NCBI RefSeq assembly: GCF_051020955.1
Contig: NW_027476470.1
Coordinates: forward strand, 154,127 to 218,126
DNA length: 64,000 nt
Direction: 5' to 3'
DNA from: Megalopta genalis
Lineage: Eukaryota > Arthropoda > Insecta > Hymenoptera > Halictidae
Shown here: one piece after another, positions 36,262-51,499 of the stretch
Layout of the letters: each line of letters opens with the position of its first letter
Numbering within the stretch: position 1 is the first letter of the stretch
Made by a program: the position numbers and the translations under genes
Notes under the pieces: model-generated
The model's database searches: none
Seen by the model: only the letters and a program-made list of their open reading frames with translations
Told to the model about the DNA's origin: nothing

Positions 36262-38897
36262 GTAGAAGCTAAATCATGTATATCACAAGTATTTGAAGCT
36301 AAACCATTTGCTTCGCATGGATTGGAAGATCAGCCTTCTACTTCGCATTGATTTGAAGCTAAATCATGTGTTTCGCATGGATTTGAAGCTAACTCGTTTA
36401 TTTCGCATGCTGTTGAAGCTAAATCATATATATCACAAGTATTTGAAGCTAAACCATTTGTTTCGAATTTATTCGAAGCTAAGCCATCTACTTCGCATTG
36501 ATTTGAGGCTAAATCATGTGTTTCGCTCGGTTTTGAAGCTAACTCGTTTGTTTCGCATGCTGTTGAAGCTAAATCATGTATATCACAAGTATTTGAAGCT
36601 ATATCATACGTTTCGCATGGATTCCAAGATAACCCTTCTAATTCGCATTGATTTGAAGATAAATCATGTGTTTCGCTTGGATTTGAAGCTAAGTCGTTTG
36701 TTTCGCATGCTGTTGAAGCTAAATCAAGTGTATCAAAAGTATTTGAAGCTAAACCATTTGCTTCGCATGGATTCGAAGATCAGCCTTCTACTTCGCATTG
36801 ATTTGAGGCTAAATCATGTGTTCCGCATGGATTTTAAGCTAACTCGTTTGTATTGCATGCTGTTGAAGCTAAATCATATATATCACAAGTATTTGAAGCT
36901 AAACCATTTGTTTCGCATTTATTACAAGCTAAGCCTTCTACTTCGCATTGATTTGAGGCTAAATCATGTGTTTCGCTTGGTTTTGAAGCTAACTCGTTTT
37001 TTTCGCATGCAGTTGTAACTAAATCATGTATATCACAAGTATTTGAAGCTAAACCATATGCTTCGCATGGATACGAAGATCAGCCTTCTACTTCGCATTG
37101 ATTTGAAGCTAAATCATGTGTTTCGCATGGATTTGAAGCTAACGCGTTTGTTTCGCATGCTGTTGAAGCTAAATCATATACATCACAAGTATTTGAAGCT
37201 AAACCATTTGTTACGCATGGTTTCGAAGATCAGCCTTCTACTTCGCATTGATTTGAAGCTAAATCATGTGTTACGCATGGATTTGAAGCTAACTCGTTTG
37301 TTTCGCATGCTGTTGAAGCTAAATCATATATATCACAAGTATTTGAAGCTAAACCATTTGTTTCGCATTTATTCGAAAGCTAAGCCTTCTACTTCGCATT
37401 GATTTGAGGCTAAATCATGTGTTTCGCTTGGTTTTGAAGCTAACTCGTATTTTTCGCATGCTGTTGAAGCTAAATCATGTATATCACAAGTATTTGAAGC
37501 TATATCATACGTTTCGCATGGATTCCAAGACGACCCTTCTAATTCGCATTGATTTGAAGCTAAATCATGTGTTTCGCAAGGATTTGAAGCTCACTCGTTT
37601 GTTTCGCATGCTGTTGAAGCTAACTCAAGTGTATCAAAAGTATTTGAAGCTAAACCATTTGCTTCGAATGGATTCGAAGATCAGCCTTCTACTTCGCATT
37701 GATTTGATGCTAAATCATGTGTTTCGAATGGATTTGAAGCTAACTCGTTTGTTTCGCATGCTGTTGAAGCTAAATCATGTATATCACAAGTATTTGAAGC
37801 TAAACCATTTGTATCGCATTGATTTGAAGCTAAATCATGTGTTTCGCATGGATTTGAAGCTAACTCGTTTGTTTCGCATGCTGTTGAAGCTAAATCATAT
37901 ATATCACAAGTATTTGAAGCTAAACCATTTGTTTCGCATTTATTCGAAGCTAAGCCATCTACTTCGCATTGATTTGAGGCTAAATCATGTGTTTCGCTCG
38001 GTTTTGAAGCTAACTCGTTTGTTTCGCATGCTGTTGAAGCTAAATCATGTATATCACAAGTATTTGAAGCTATATCATACGTTTCGCATGGATTCCAAGA
38101 TAACCCTTCTAATTCGCATAGATTTGAAGATAAATCATGTGTTTCGCTTGGATTTGAATGTAACTCATTTGTTTCGCATGCTGTAGAAGCTAAATCATGT
38201 ATATCACAAGTATTTGAAGCTAAACCATTTGCTTCGCATGGATTGGAAGATCAGCCTTCTACTTTGCATTGATTTGAAGCTAAATCATGTGTTTCGCATG
38301 GATTTGAAGCTAACTCGTTTATTTCGCATGCTGTTGAAGCTAAATCATATATATCACAAGTATTTGAAGCTAAACCATTTGTTTCGAATTTATTCGAAGC
38401 TAAGCCATCTACTTCGCATTGATTTGAGGCTAAATCATGTGTTTCGCTCGGTTTTGAAGCTAACTCGTTTGTTTCGCATGCTGTTGAAGCTAAATCATGT
38501 ATATCACAAGTATTTGAAGCTATATCATACGTTTCGCATGGATTCCAAGATAACCCTTCTAATTCGCATTGATTTGAAGATAAATCATGTGTTTCGCTTG
38601 GATTTGAAGCTAAGTCGTTTGTTTCGCATGCTGTTGAAGCTAAATCAAGTGTATCAAAAGTATTTGAAGCTAAACCATTTGCTTCGCATGGATTCGAAGA
38701 TCAGCCTTCTACTTCGCATTGATTTGAGGCTAAATCATGTGTTCCGCATGGATTTTAAGCTAACTCGTTTGTATCGCATGCTGTTGAAGCTAAATCATAT
38801 ATATCACAAGTATTTGAAGCTAAACCATTTGTTTCGCATTTATTACAAGCTAAGCCTTCTACTTCGCATTGATTTGAGGCTAAATCATGTGTTTCGC
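35730..38897. repeat. 1921-bp HOR (35730-37650 and 37651-38897)
   Basis: The tetramer junction (35898, 37819), the GATTGGAAG E monomer and the TTTATTTCGC variant all recur at +1921, which is 64 x 30 + 1. The second copy stops matching near 38898, where a GCATGG K monomer replaces GCTTGG. Confidence 0.8.
36262..37660. repeat. 3572-bp HOR, copy 2 (partial)
   Basis: This matches 32690 onward up to about 37660 and then joins the tetramer block. It carries a private C to T at a CpG (36854) and the variant TTTATTTCGC near 36400, which recurs in the next block at +1921. Confidence 0.78.
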
Positions 38898-39173
38898 ATG
38901 GATTTGAAGCTAACTCGTTTGTTTCGCATGCTGTTGAAGCTAAATCATGTATATCACAAGTATTTGAAGCTAAACCATTTGTTACGCATGGTTTCGAAGA
39001 TCAGCCTTCTACTTCGCATTGATTTGAAGCTAAATCATGTGTTACGCATGGATTTGAAGCTAACTCGTTTGTTTCGCATGCTGTTGAAGCTAAATCATAT
39101 ATATCACAAGTATTTGAAGCTAAACCATTTGTTTCGCATTTATTCGAAAGCTAAGCCTTCTACTTCGCATTGA

Positions 39174-42100
39174 TTTGAGGCTAAATCATGTGTTTCGCTT
39201 GGTTTTGAAGCTAACTCGTATTTTTCGCATGCTGTTGAAGCTAAATCATGTATATCACAAGTATTTGAAGCTATATCATACGTTTCGCATGGATTCCAAG
39301 ACGACCCTTCTAATTCGCATTGATTTGAAGCTAAATCATGTGTTTCGCAAGGATTTGAAGCTCACTCGTTTGTTTCGCATGCTGTTGAAGCTAACTCAAG
39401 TGTATCAAAAGTATTTGAAGCTAAACCATTTGCTTCGCATGGATTCGAAGATCAGCCTTCTACTTCGCATTGATTTGAAGCTAAATCATGTGTTTCGCAT
39501 GGATTTGAAGCTAACTCGTTTGTTTCGCATGCTGTTGAAGCTAAATCATGTATATCACAAGTATTTGAAGCTATATCATACGTTCCGCATGCATTCCAAG
39601 ATAACCCTTCTAATTCGCATTGATTTGAAGATAAATCATGTGTTTCGCTCGGATTTGAAGCTAACGCGTTTGTTTCGCATGCTGTTGAAGCTAAATCATA
39701 TACATCACAAGTATTTGAAGCTAAACCATTTGTTACGCATGGATTCGAAGATCAGCCTTCTACTTCGCATTGATTTGAAGCTAAATCATGTGTTTCGCAT
39801 GGATTTGAAGATAACTCGTTTGTTTCGCATGATGTTGAAGCTGAATCATGTATATCACAAGTATTTGAAGCTAAACTATTCGTTTCGCATGGATTCGAAG
39901 ATAAGCCTTCCACTTCGCATTGATTTGATGCTAAATCGGTTTTCCGCATGAATTTTAAGCTAACTCGTTTGTTTCGCATGCAGTTGAAGCGAAATCATGT
40001 ATATCACAAGTATTTGAAGCTATATCATACGTTCCGCATGCATTCCAAGATAACCCTTCTAATTCGCATTGATTTGAAGATAAATCATGTGTTTCGCTTG
40101 GATTTGAAGCTAAGTCGTTTGTTTCGCATGCTGTTGAAGCTAAATCAAGTGTATCAAAAGTATTTGAAGCTAAACCATTTGCTTCGAATGGATTCGAAGA
40201 TCAGCCTTCTACTTCGCATTGATTTGATGCTAAATCATGTGTTTCGAATGGATTTGAAGCTAACTCGTTTGTTTCGCATGCTGTTGAAGCTAAATCATGT
40301 ATATCACAAGTATTTGAAGCTAAACCATTTGTATCGCATTGATTTGAAGCTAAATCATGTGTTTCGCATGGATTTGAAGCTAACTCGTTTGTTTCGCATG
40401 CTGTTGAAGCTAAATCATATATATCACAAGTATTTGAAGCTAAACCATTTGTTTCGCATTTATTCGAAGCTAAGCCATCTACTTCGCATTGATTTGAGGC
40501 TAAATCATGTGTTTCGCTCGGTTTTGAAGCTAACTCGTTTGTTTCGCATGCTGTTGAAGCTAAATCATGTATATCACAAGTATTTGAAGCTATATCATAC
40601 GTTTCGCATGGATTCCAAGATAACCCTTCTAATTCGCATAGATTTGAAGATAAATCATGTGTTTCGCTTGGATTTGAATGTAACTCATTTGTTTCGCATG
40701 CTGTAGAAGCTAAATCATGTATATCACAAGTATTTGAAGCTAAACCATTTGCTTCGCATGGATTGGAAGATCAGCCTTCTACTTCGCATTGATTTGAAGC
40801 TAAATCATGTGTTTCGCATGGATTTGAAGCTAACTCGTTTGTTTCGCATGCTGTTGAAGCTAAATCATATATATCACAAGTATTTGAAGCTAAACCATTT
40901 GTTTCGAATTTATTCGAAGCTAAGCCATCTACTTCGCATTGATTTGAGGCTAAATCATGTGTTTCGCTCGGTTTTGAAGCTAACTCGTTTGTTTCGCATG
41001 CTGTTGAAGCTAAATCATGTATATCACAAGTATTTGAAGCTATATCATACGTTTCGCATGGATTCCAAGATAACCCTTCTAATTCGCATTGATTTGAAGA
41101 TAAATCATGTGTTTCGCTTGGATTTGAAGCTAAGTCGTTTGTTTCGCATGCTGTTGAAGCTAAATCAAGTGTATCAAAAGTATTTGAAGCTAAACCATTT
41201 GCTTCGCATGGATTCGAAGATCAGCCTTCTACTTCGCATTGATTTGAGGCTAAATCATGTGTTCCGCATGGATTTTAAGCTAACTCGTTTGTATCGCATG
41301 CTGTTGAAGCTAAATCATATATATCACAAGTATTTGAAGCTAAACCATTTGTTTCGCATTTATTACAAGCTAAGCCTTCTACTTCGCATTGATTTGAGGC
41401 TAAATCATGTGTTTCGCTTGGTTTTGAAGCTAACTCGTTTTTTTCGCATGCAGTTGTAACTAAATCATGTATATCACAAGTATTTGAAGCTAAACCATTT
41501 GCTTCGCATGGATTCGAAGATCAGCCTTCTACTTCGCATTGATTTTAATCTAAATCATGTGTTTCGCATGGATTTGAAGCTAACTCGTTTGTTTCGCATG
41601 CAGTTGAAGCTGAATCATGTATATCACAAGTATTTGAAGCTAAACCATTTGTTACGCATGGTTTCGAAGATCAGCCTTCTACTTCGCATTGATTTGAAGC
41701 TAAATCATGTGTTTCGCATGGATTTGAAGCTAACTCGTTTGTTTCGCATGCTGTTGAAGCTAAATCATATATATCACAAGTATTTGAAGCTAAACCATTT
41801 GTTTCGCATTTATTCGAAAGCTAAGCCTTCTACTTCGCATTGATTTGAGGCTAAATCATGTGTTTCGCTTGGTTTTGAAGCTAACTCGTATTTTTCGCAT
41901 GCTGTTGAAGCTAAATCATGTATATCACAAGTATTTGAAGCTATATCATACGTTTCGCATGGATTCCAAGACGACCCTTCTAATTCGCATTGATTTGAAG
42001 CTAAATCATGTGTTTCGCAAGGATTTGAAGCTCACTCGTTTGTTTCGCATGCTGTTGAAGCTAACTCAAGTGTATCAAAAGTATTTGAAGCTAAACCATT

Positions 42101-42444
42101 TGCTTCGCATGGATTCGAAGATCAGCCTTCTACTTCGCATTGATTTGAAGCTAAATCATGTGTTTCGCATGGATTTGAAGCTAACTCGTTTGTTTCGCAT
42201 GCTGTTGAAGCTAAATCATGTATATCACAAGTATTTGAAGCTATATCATACGTTCCGCATGCATTCCAAGATAACCCTTCTAATTCGCATTGATTTGAAG
42301 ATAAATCATGTGTTTCGCTCGGATTTGAAGCTAACGCGTTTGTTTCGCATGCTGTTGAAGCTAAATCATATACATCACAAGTATTTGAAGCTAAACCATT
42401 TGTTTCGCATTTATTCGAAAGCTAAGCCTTCTACTTCGCATTGA
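39174..42444. repeat. 3271-bp HOR, copy 1
   Basis: The block recurs at +3271 with the same marker order: GCTCACTCG in N, CATACGTTCCGCATGC, CGCTCGGATTTG, the AAATCGG junction near 39937, a tetramer at 40339, and CAGTTGTAAC. Confidence 0.88.
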
Positions 42445-45400
42445 TTTGAGGCTAAATCATGTGTTTCGCTTGGTTTTGAAGCTAACTCGTATTTTTCGCA
42501 TGCTGTTGAAGCTAAATCATGTATATCACAAGTATTTGAAGCTATATCATACGTTTCGCATGGATTCCAAGACGACCCTTCTAATTCGCATTGATTTGAA
42601 GCTAAATCATGTGTTTCGCAAGGATTTGAAGCTCACTCGTTTGTTTCGCATGCTGTTGAAGCTAACTCAAGTGTATCAAAAGTATTTGAAGCTAAACCAT
42701 TTGCTTCGCATGGATTCGAAGATCAGCCTTCTACTTCGCATTGATTTGAAGCTAAATCATGTGTTTCGCATGGATTTGAAGCTAACTCGTTTGTTTCGCA
42801 TGCTGTTGAAGCTAAATCATGTATATCACAAGTATTTGAAGCTATATCATACGTTCCGCATGCATTCCAAGATAACCCTTCTAATTCGCATTGATTTGAA
42901 GATAAATCATGTGTTTCGCTCGGATTTGAAGCTAACGCGTTTGTTTCGCATGCTGTTGAAGCTAAATCATATACATCACAAGTATTTGAAGCTAAACCAT
43001 TTGTTACGCATGGATTCGAAGATCAGCCTTCTACTTCGCATTGATTTGAAGCTAAATCATGTGTTTCGCATGGATTTGAAGATAACTCGTTTGTTTCGCA
43101 TGATGTTGAAGCTGAATCATGTATATCACAAGTATTTGAAGCTAAACTATTCGTTTCGCATGGATTCGAAGATAAGCCTTCCACTTCGCATTGATTTGAT
43201 GCTAAATCGGTTTTCCGCATGAATTTTAAGCTAACTCGTTTGTTTCGCATGCAGTTGAAGCGAAATCATGTATATCACAAGTATTTGAAGCTATATCATA
43301 CGTTCCGCATGCATTCCAAGATAACCCTTCTAATTCGCATTGATTTGAAGATAAATCATGTGTTTCGCTTGGATTTGAAGCTAAGTCGTTTGTTTCGCAT
43401 GCTGTTGAAGCTAAATCAAGTGTATCAAAAGTATTTGAAGCTAAACCATTTGCTTCGAATGGATTCGAAGATCAGCCTTCTACTTCGCATTGATTTGATG
43501 CTAAATCATGTGTTTCGAATGGATTTGAAGCTAACTCGTTTGTTTCGCATGCTGTTGAAGCTAAATCATGTATATCACAAGTATTTGAAGCTAAACCATT
43601 TGTATCGCATTGATTTGAAGCTAAATCATGTGTTTCGCATGGATTTGAAGCTAACTCGTTTGTTTCGCATGCTGTTGAAGCTAAATCATATATATCACAA
43701 GTATTTGAAGCTAAACCATTTGTTTCGCATTTATTCGAAGCTAAGCCATCTACTTCGCATTGATTTGAGGCTAAATCATGTGTTTCGCTCGGTTTTGAAG
43801 CTAACTCGTTTGTTTCGCATGCTGTTGAAGCTAAATCATGTATATCACAAGTATTTGAAGCTATATCATACGTTTCGCATGGATTCCAAGATAACCCTTC
43901 TAATTCGCATAGATTTGAAGATAAATCATGTGTTTCGCTTGGATTTGAATGTAACTCATTTGTTTCGCATGCTGTAGAAGCTAAATCATGTATATCACAA
44001 GTATTTGAAGCTAAACCATTTGCTTCGCATGGATTGGAAGATCAGCCTTCTACTTCGCATTGATTTGAAGCTAAATCATGTGTTTCGCATGGATTTGAAG
44101 CTAACTCGTTTGTTTCGCATGCTGTTGAAGCTAAATCATATATATCACAAGTATTTGAAGCTAAACCATTTGTTTCGAATTTATTCGAAGCTAAGCCATC
44201 TACTTCGCATTGATTTGAGGCTAAATCATGTGTTTCGCTCGGTTTTGAAGCTAACTCGTTTGTTTCGCATGCTGTTGAAGCTAAATCATGTATATCACAA
44301 GTATTTGAAGCTATATCATACGTTTCGCATGGATTCCAAGATAACCCTTCTAATTCGCATTGATTTGAAGATAAATCATGTGTTTCGCTTGGATTTGAAG
44401 CTAAGTCGTTTGTTTCGCATGCTGTTGAAGCTAAATCAAGTGTATCAAAAGTATTTGAAGCTAAACCATTTGCTTCGCATGGATTCGAAGATCAGCCTTC
44501 TACTACGCATTGATTTGAGGCTAAATCATGTGTTCCGCATGGATTTTAAGCTAACTCGTTTGTATCGCATGCTGTTGAAGCTAAATCATATATATCACAA
44601 GTATTTGAAGCTAAACCATTTGTTTCGCATTTATTACAAGCTAAGCCTTCTACTTCGCATTGATTTGAGGCTAAATCATGTGTTTCGCTTGGTTTTGAAG
44701 CTAACTCGTTTTTTTCGCATGCAGTTGTAACTAAATCATGTATATCACAAGTATTTGAAGCTAAACCATTTGCTTCGCATGGATTCGAAGATCAGCCTTC
44801 TACTTCGCATTGATTTTAATCTAAATCATGTGTTTCGCATGGATTTGAAGCTAACTCGTTTGTTTCGCATGCAGTTGAAGCTGAATCATGTATATCACAA
44901 GTATTTGAAGCTAAACCATTTGTTACGCATGGTTTCGAAGATCAGCCTTCTACTTCGCATTGATTTGAAGCTAAATCATGTGTTTCGCATGGATTTGAAG
45001 CTAACTCGTTTGTTTCGCATGCTGTTGAAGCTAAATCATATATATCACAAGTATTTGAAGCTAAACCATTTGTTTCGCATTTATTCGAAAGCTAAGCCTT
45101 CTACTTCGCATTGATTTGAGGCTAAATCATGTGTTTCGCTTGGTTTTGAAGCTAACTCGTATTTTTCGCATGCTGTTGAAGCTAAATCATGTATATCACA
45201 AGTATTTGAAGCTATATCATACGTTTCGCATGGATTCCAAGACGACCCTTCTAATTCGCATTGATTTGAAGCTAAATCATGTGTTTCGCAAGGATTTGAA
45301 GCTAACTCGTTTGTTTCGCATGCTGTTGAAGCTAACTCAAGTGTATCAAAAGTATTTGAAGCTAAACCATTTGCTTCGCATGGATTCGAAGATCAGCCTT

Positions 45401-47217
45401 CTACTTCGCATTGATTTGAAGCTAAATCATGTGTTTCGCATGGATTTGAAGCTAACTCGTTTGTTTCGCATGCTGTTGAAGCTAAATCATATATATCACA
45501 AGTATTTGAAGCTAAACCATTTGTTTCGCATTTATTCGAAAGCTAAGCCTTCTACTTCGCATTGATTTGAGGCTAAATCATGTGTTTCGCTTGGTTTTGA
45601 AGCTAACTCGTATTTTTCGCATGCTGTTGAAGCTAAATCATGTATATCACAAGTATTTGAAGCTATATCATACGTTTCGCATGGATTCCAAGACGACCCT
45701 CCTAATTCGCATTGACTTGAAGCTAAATCATGTGTTTCGCAAGGATTTGAAGCTAACTCGTTTGTTTCGCATGCTGTTGAAGCTAACTCAAGTGTATCAA
45801 AAGTATTTGAAGCTAAACCATTTGCTTCGCATGGATTCGAAGATCAGCCTTCTACTTCGCATTGATTTGAAGCTAAATCATGTGTTTCGCATGGATTTGA
45901 AGCTAACTCGTTTGTTTCGCATGCTGTTGAAGCTAAATCATGTATATCACAAGTATTTGAAGCTAAATCATTTGTTACGCATGGATTCGAAGATCAGCCT
46001 TCTACTTCGCATTGATTTGATGCTAAATCATGTGTTTCGCATGGATTTGAAGCTAACACGTTTGTTTCGCATGCTGTTGAAGCTAAATCATATACATCAC
46101 AAGTATTTGAAGCTAAACCATTTGTTACGCATGGATTCGAAGATCAGCCTTCTACTTCGCATTGATTTGAAGCTAAATCATGTGTTTCGCATGGATTTGA
46201 AGATAACTCGTTTGTTTCGCATGCTGTTGAAACTAAATCATATATATCACAAGTATTTGAAGCTAAACCATTTGTTTCGCATTTATTCGAAAGCTAAGCC
46301 TTCTACTTCGCATTGATTTGAGGCTAAATCATGTGTTTCGCTTGGTTTTGAAGCTAACTCGTATTTTTCGCATGCTGTTGAAGATAAATCATGTATATCA
46401 CAAGTATTTGAAGCTATATAATACGTTTCGCATGGATTCCAAGATAACCCTTCTAATTCGCATTGATTTGAAACTAAATCATGTGTTTCGCATGGATTTG
46501 AAGCTAACTCGTTTGTTTCGCATGCTGTTGAAGCTAAATCATATATATCACAAGTATTTGAAGCTAAACTATTTGTATCGGATGGGATCGAAGATAAGCC
46601 TCCTACTTCGCATTGATTTGAAGCTAAATCATGTGTTTCGCATGGATTTGAAGCTAACTCGTTTGTATCGCACGCTGTTGAAGCTAAATCATATATATCA
46701 CAAGTATTTGAAGCTAAACCATTTGTTTCGCATTTATTACAAGCTAAGCCTTCTACTTCGCATTGATTTGAGGCTAAATCATGTGTTTCGCTTGGTTTTG
46801 AAGCTAACTCGTTTTTTTCGCATGCAGTTGTAACTAAATCATGTATATCACAAGTATTTGAAGCTAAACCATATGCTTCGCATGGATACGAAGATCAGCC
46901 TTCTACTTCGCATTGATTTGAAGCTAAATCATGTGTTTCGCATGGATTTGAAGCTAACGCGTTTGTTTCGCATGCTGTTGAAGCTAAATCATATACATCA
47001 CAAGTATTTGAAGCTAAACCATTTGTTACGCATGGTTTCGAAGATCAGCCTTCTACTTCGCATTGATTTGAAGCTAAATCATGTGTTACGCATGGATTTG
47101 AAGCTAACTCGTTTGTTTCGCATGCTGTTGAAGCTAAATCATATATATCACAAGTATTTGAAGCTAAACCATTTGTTTCGCATTTATTCGAAAGCTAAGC
47201 CTTCTACTTCGCATTGA
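42445..47217. repeat. 3271-bp HOR copy 2, nested in 4773-bp HOR copy 1
   Basis: Up to about 45490 this is the second copy of the 3271-bp unit. The same stretch plus the following 1.7 kb is also the first copy of a 4773-bp unit that recurs from 47218. The shorter period was therefore built first and then swallowed by a longer duplication. Confidence 0.87.
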
Positions 47218-50200
47218 TTTGAGGCTAAATCATGTGTTTCGCTTGGTTTTGAAGCTAACTCGTATTTTTCGCATGCTGTTGAAGCTAAATCATGTATATC
47301 ACAAGTATTTGAAGCTATATCATACGTTTCGCATGGATTCCAAGACGACCCTTCTAATTCGCATTGATTTGAAGCTAAATCATGTGTTTCGCAAGGATTT
47401 GAAGCTCACTCGTTTGTTTCGCATGCTGTTGAAGCTAACTCAAGTGTATCAAAAGTATTTGAAGCTAAACCATTTGCTTCGCATGGATTCGAAGATCAGC
47501 CTTCTACTTCGCATTGATTTGAAGCTAAATCATGTGTTTCGCATGGATTTGAAGCTAACTCGTTTGTTTCGCATGCTGTTGAAGCTAAATCATGTATATC
47601 ACAAGTATTTGAAGCTATATCATACGTTCCGCATGCATTCCAAGATAACCCTTCTAATTCGCATTGATTTGAAGATAAATCATGTGTTTCGCTCGGATTT
47701 GAAGCTAACGCGTTTGTTTCGCATGCTGTTGAAGCTAAATCATATACATCACAAGTATTTGAAGCTAAACCATTTGTTACGCATGGATTCGAAGATCAGC
47801 CTTCTACTTCGCATTGATTTGAAGCTAAATCATGTGTTTCGCATGGATTTGAAGATAACTCGTTTGTTTCGCATGATGTTGAAGCTGAATCATGTATATC
47901 ACAAGTATTTGAAGCTAAACTATTCGTTTCGCATGGATTCGAAGATAAGCCTTCCACTTCGCATTGATTTGATGCTAAATCGGTTTTCCGCATGAATTTT
48001 AAGCTAACTCGTTTGTTTCGCATGCAGTTGAAGCGAAATCATGTATATCACAAGTATTTGAAGCTATATCATACGTTCCGCATGCATTCCAAGATAACCC
48101 TTCTAATTCGCATTGATTTGAAGATAAATCATGTGTTTCGCTTGGATTTGAAGCTAAGTCGTTTGTTTCGCATGCTGTTGAAGCTAAATCAAGTGTATCA
48201 AAAGTATTTGAAGCTAAACCATTTGCTTCGAATGGATTCGAAGATCAGCCTTCTACTTCGCATTGATTTGATGCTAAATCATGTGTTTCGAATGGATTTG
48301 AAGCTAACTCGTTTGTTTCGCATGCTGTTGAAGCTAAATCATGTATATCACAAGTATTTGAAGCTAAACCATTTGTATCGCATTGATTTGAAGCTAAATC
48401 ATGTGTTTCGCATGGATTTGAAGCTAACTCGTTTGTTTCGCATGCTGTTGAAGCTAAATCATATATATCACAAGTATTTGAAGCTAAACCATTTGTTTCG
48501 CATTTATTCGAAGCTAAGCCATCTACTTCGCATTGATTTGAGGCTAAATCATGTGTTTCGCTCGGTTTTGAAGCTAACTCGTTTGTTTCGCATGCTGTTG
48601 AAGCTAAATCATGTATATCACAAGTATTTGAAGCTATATCATACGTTTCGCATGGATTCCAAGATAACCCTTCTAATTCGCATAGATTTGAAGATAAATC
48701 ATGTGTTTCGCTTGGATTTGAATGTAACTCATTTGTTTCGCATGCTGTAGAAGCTAAATCATGTATATCACAAGTATTTGAAGCTAAACCATTTGCTTCG
48801 CATGGATTGGAAGATCAGCCTTCTACTTCGCATTGATTTGAAGCTAAATCATGTGTTTCGCATGGATTTGCAGCTAACTCGTTTGTTTCGCATGCTGTTG
48901 AAGCTAAATCATATATATCACAAGTATTTGAAGCTAAACCATTTGTTTCGAATTTATTCGAAGCTAAGCCATCTACTTCGCATTGATTTGAGGCTAAATC
49001 ATGTGTTTCGCTCGGTTTTGAAGCTAACTCGTTTGTTTCGCATGCTGTTGAAGCTAAATCATGTATATCACAAGTATTTGAAGCTATATCATACGTTTCG
49101 CATGGATTCCAAGATAACCCTTCTAATTCGCATTGATTTGAAGATAAATCATGTGTTTCGCTTGGATTTGAAGCCAAGTCGTTTGTTTCGCATGCTGTTG
49201 AAGCTAAATCAAGTGTATCAAAAGTATTTGAAGCTAAACCATTTGCTTCGCATGGATTCGAAGATCAGCCTTCTACTTCGCATTGATTTGAGGCTAAATC
49301 ATGTGTTCCGCATGGATTTTAAGCTAACTCGTTTGTATCGCATGCTGTTGAAGCTAAATCATATATATCACAAGTATTTGAAGCTAAACCATTTGTTTCG
49401 CATTTATTACAAGCTAAGCCTTCTACTTCGCATTGATTTGAGGCTAAATCATGTGTTTCGCTTGGTTTTGAAGCTAACTCGTTTTTTTCGCATGCAGTTG
49501 TAACTAAATCATGTATATCACAAGTATTTGAAGCTAAACCATTTGCTTCGCATGGATTCGAAGATCAGCCTTCTACTTCGCATTGATTTTAATCTAAATC
49601 ATGTGTTTCGCATGGATTTGAAGCTAACTCGTTTGTTTCGCATGCAGTTGAAGCTGAATCATGTATATCACAAGTATTTGAAGCTAAACCATTTGTTACG
49701 CATGGTTTCGAAGATCAGCCTTCTACTTCGCATTGATTTGAAGCTAAATCATGTGTTTCGCATGGATTTGAAGCTAACTCGTTTGTTTCGCATGCTGTTG
49801 AAGCTAAATCATATATATCACAAGTATTTGAAGCTAAACCATTTGTTTCGCATTTATTCGAAAGCTAAGCCTTCTACTTCGCATTGATTTGAGGCTAAAT
49901 CATGTGTTTCGCTTGGTTTTGAAGCTAACTCGTATTTTTCGCATGCTGTTGAAGCTAAATCATGTATATCACAAGTATTTGAAGCTATATCATACGTTTC
50001 GCATGGATTCCAAGACGACCCTTCTAATTCGCATTGATTTGAAGCTAAATCATGTGTTTCGCAAGGATTTGAAGCTAACTCGTTTGTTTCGCATGCTGTT
50101 GAAGCTAACTCAAGTGTATCAAAAGTATTTGAAGCTAAACCATTTGCTTCGCATGGATTCGAAGATCAGCCTTCTACTTCGCATTGATTTGAAGCTAAAT

Positions 50201-51499
50201 CATGTGTTTCGCATGGATTTGAAGCTAACTCGTTTGTTTCGCATGCTGTTGAAGCTAAATCATATATATCACAAGTATTTGAAGCTAAACCATTTGTTTC
50301 GCATTTATTCGAAAGCTAAGCCTTCTACTTCGCATTGATTTGAGGCTAAATCATGTGTTTCGCTTGGTTTTGAAGCTAACTCGTATTTTTCGCATGCTGT
50401 TGAAGCTAAATCATGTATATCACAAGTATTTGAAGCTATATCATACGTTTCGCATGGATTCCAAGACGACCCTTCTAATTCGCATTGATTTGAAGCTAAA
50501 TCATGTGTTTCGCAAGGATTTGAAGCTAACTCGTTTGTTTCGCATGCTGTTGAAGCTAACTCAAGTGTATCAAAAGTATTTGAAGCTAAACCATTTGCTT
50601 CGCATGGATTCGAAGATCAGCCTTCTACTTCGCATTGATTTGAAGCTAAATCATGTGTTTCGCATGGATTTGAAGCTAACTCGTTTGTTTCGCATGCTGT
50701 TGAAGCTAAATCATGTATATCACAAGTATTTGAAGCTAAATCATTTGTTACGCATGGATTCGAAGATCAGCCTTCTACTTCGCATTGATTTGATGCTAAA
50801 TCATGTGTTTCGCATGGATTTGAAGCTAACACGTTTGTTTCGCATGCTGTTGAAGCTAAATCATATACATCACAAGTATTTGAAGCTAAACCATTTGTTA
50901 CGCATGGATTCGAAGATCAGCCTTCTACTTCGCATTGATTTGAAGCTAAATCATGTGTTTCGCATGGATTTGAAGATAACTCGTTTGTTTCGCATGCTGT
51001 TGAAACTAAATCATATATATCACAAGTATTTGAAGCTAAACCATTTGTTTCGCATTTATTCGAAAGCTAAGCCTTCTACTTCGCATTGATTTGAGGCTAA
51101 ATCATGTGTTTCGCTTGGTTTTGAAGCTAACTCGTATTTTTCGCATGCTGTTGAAGATAAATCATGTATATCACAAGTATTTGAAGCTATATAATACGTT
51201 TCGCATGGATTCCAAGATAACCCTTCTAATTCGCATTGATTTGAAACTAAATCATGTGTTTCGCATGGATTTGAAGCTAACTCGTTTGTTTCGCATGCTG
51301 TTGAAGCTAAATCATATATATCACAAGTATTTGAAGCTAAACTATTTGTATCGGATGGGATCGAAGATAAGCCTCCTACTTCGCATTGATTTGAAGCTAA
51401 ATCATGTGTTTCGCATGGATTTGAAGCTAACTCGTTTGTATCGCACGCTGTTGAAGCTAAATCATATATATCACAAGTATTTGAAGCTAAACCATTTGT
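47218..51499. repeat. 4773-bp HOR, copy 2
   Basis: This repeats 42445-46726 in order, with matching rare variants such as AACACGTTTG (46058 and 50831) and AAATCATTTGTTACG. It diverges at the TTATTAGAAGC form of E (TTATTACAAGC in copy 1). A private change is GGATTTGCAGC near 48871. Confidence 0.88.
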
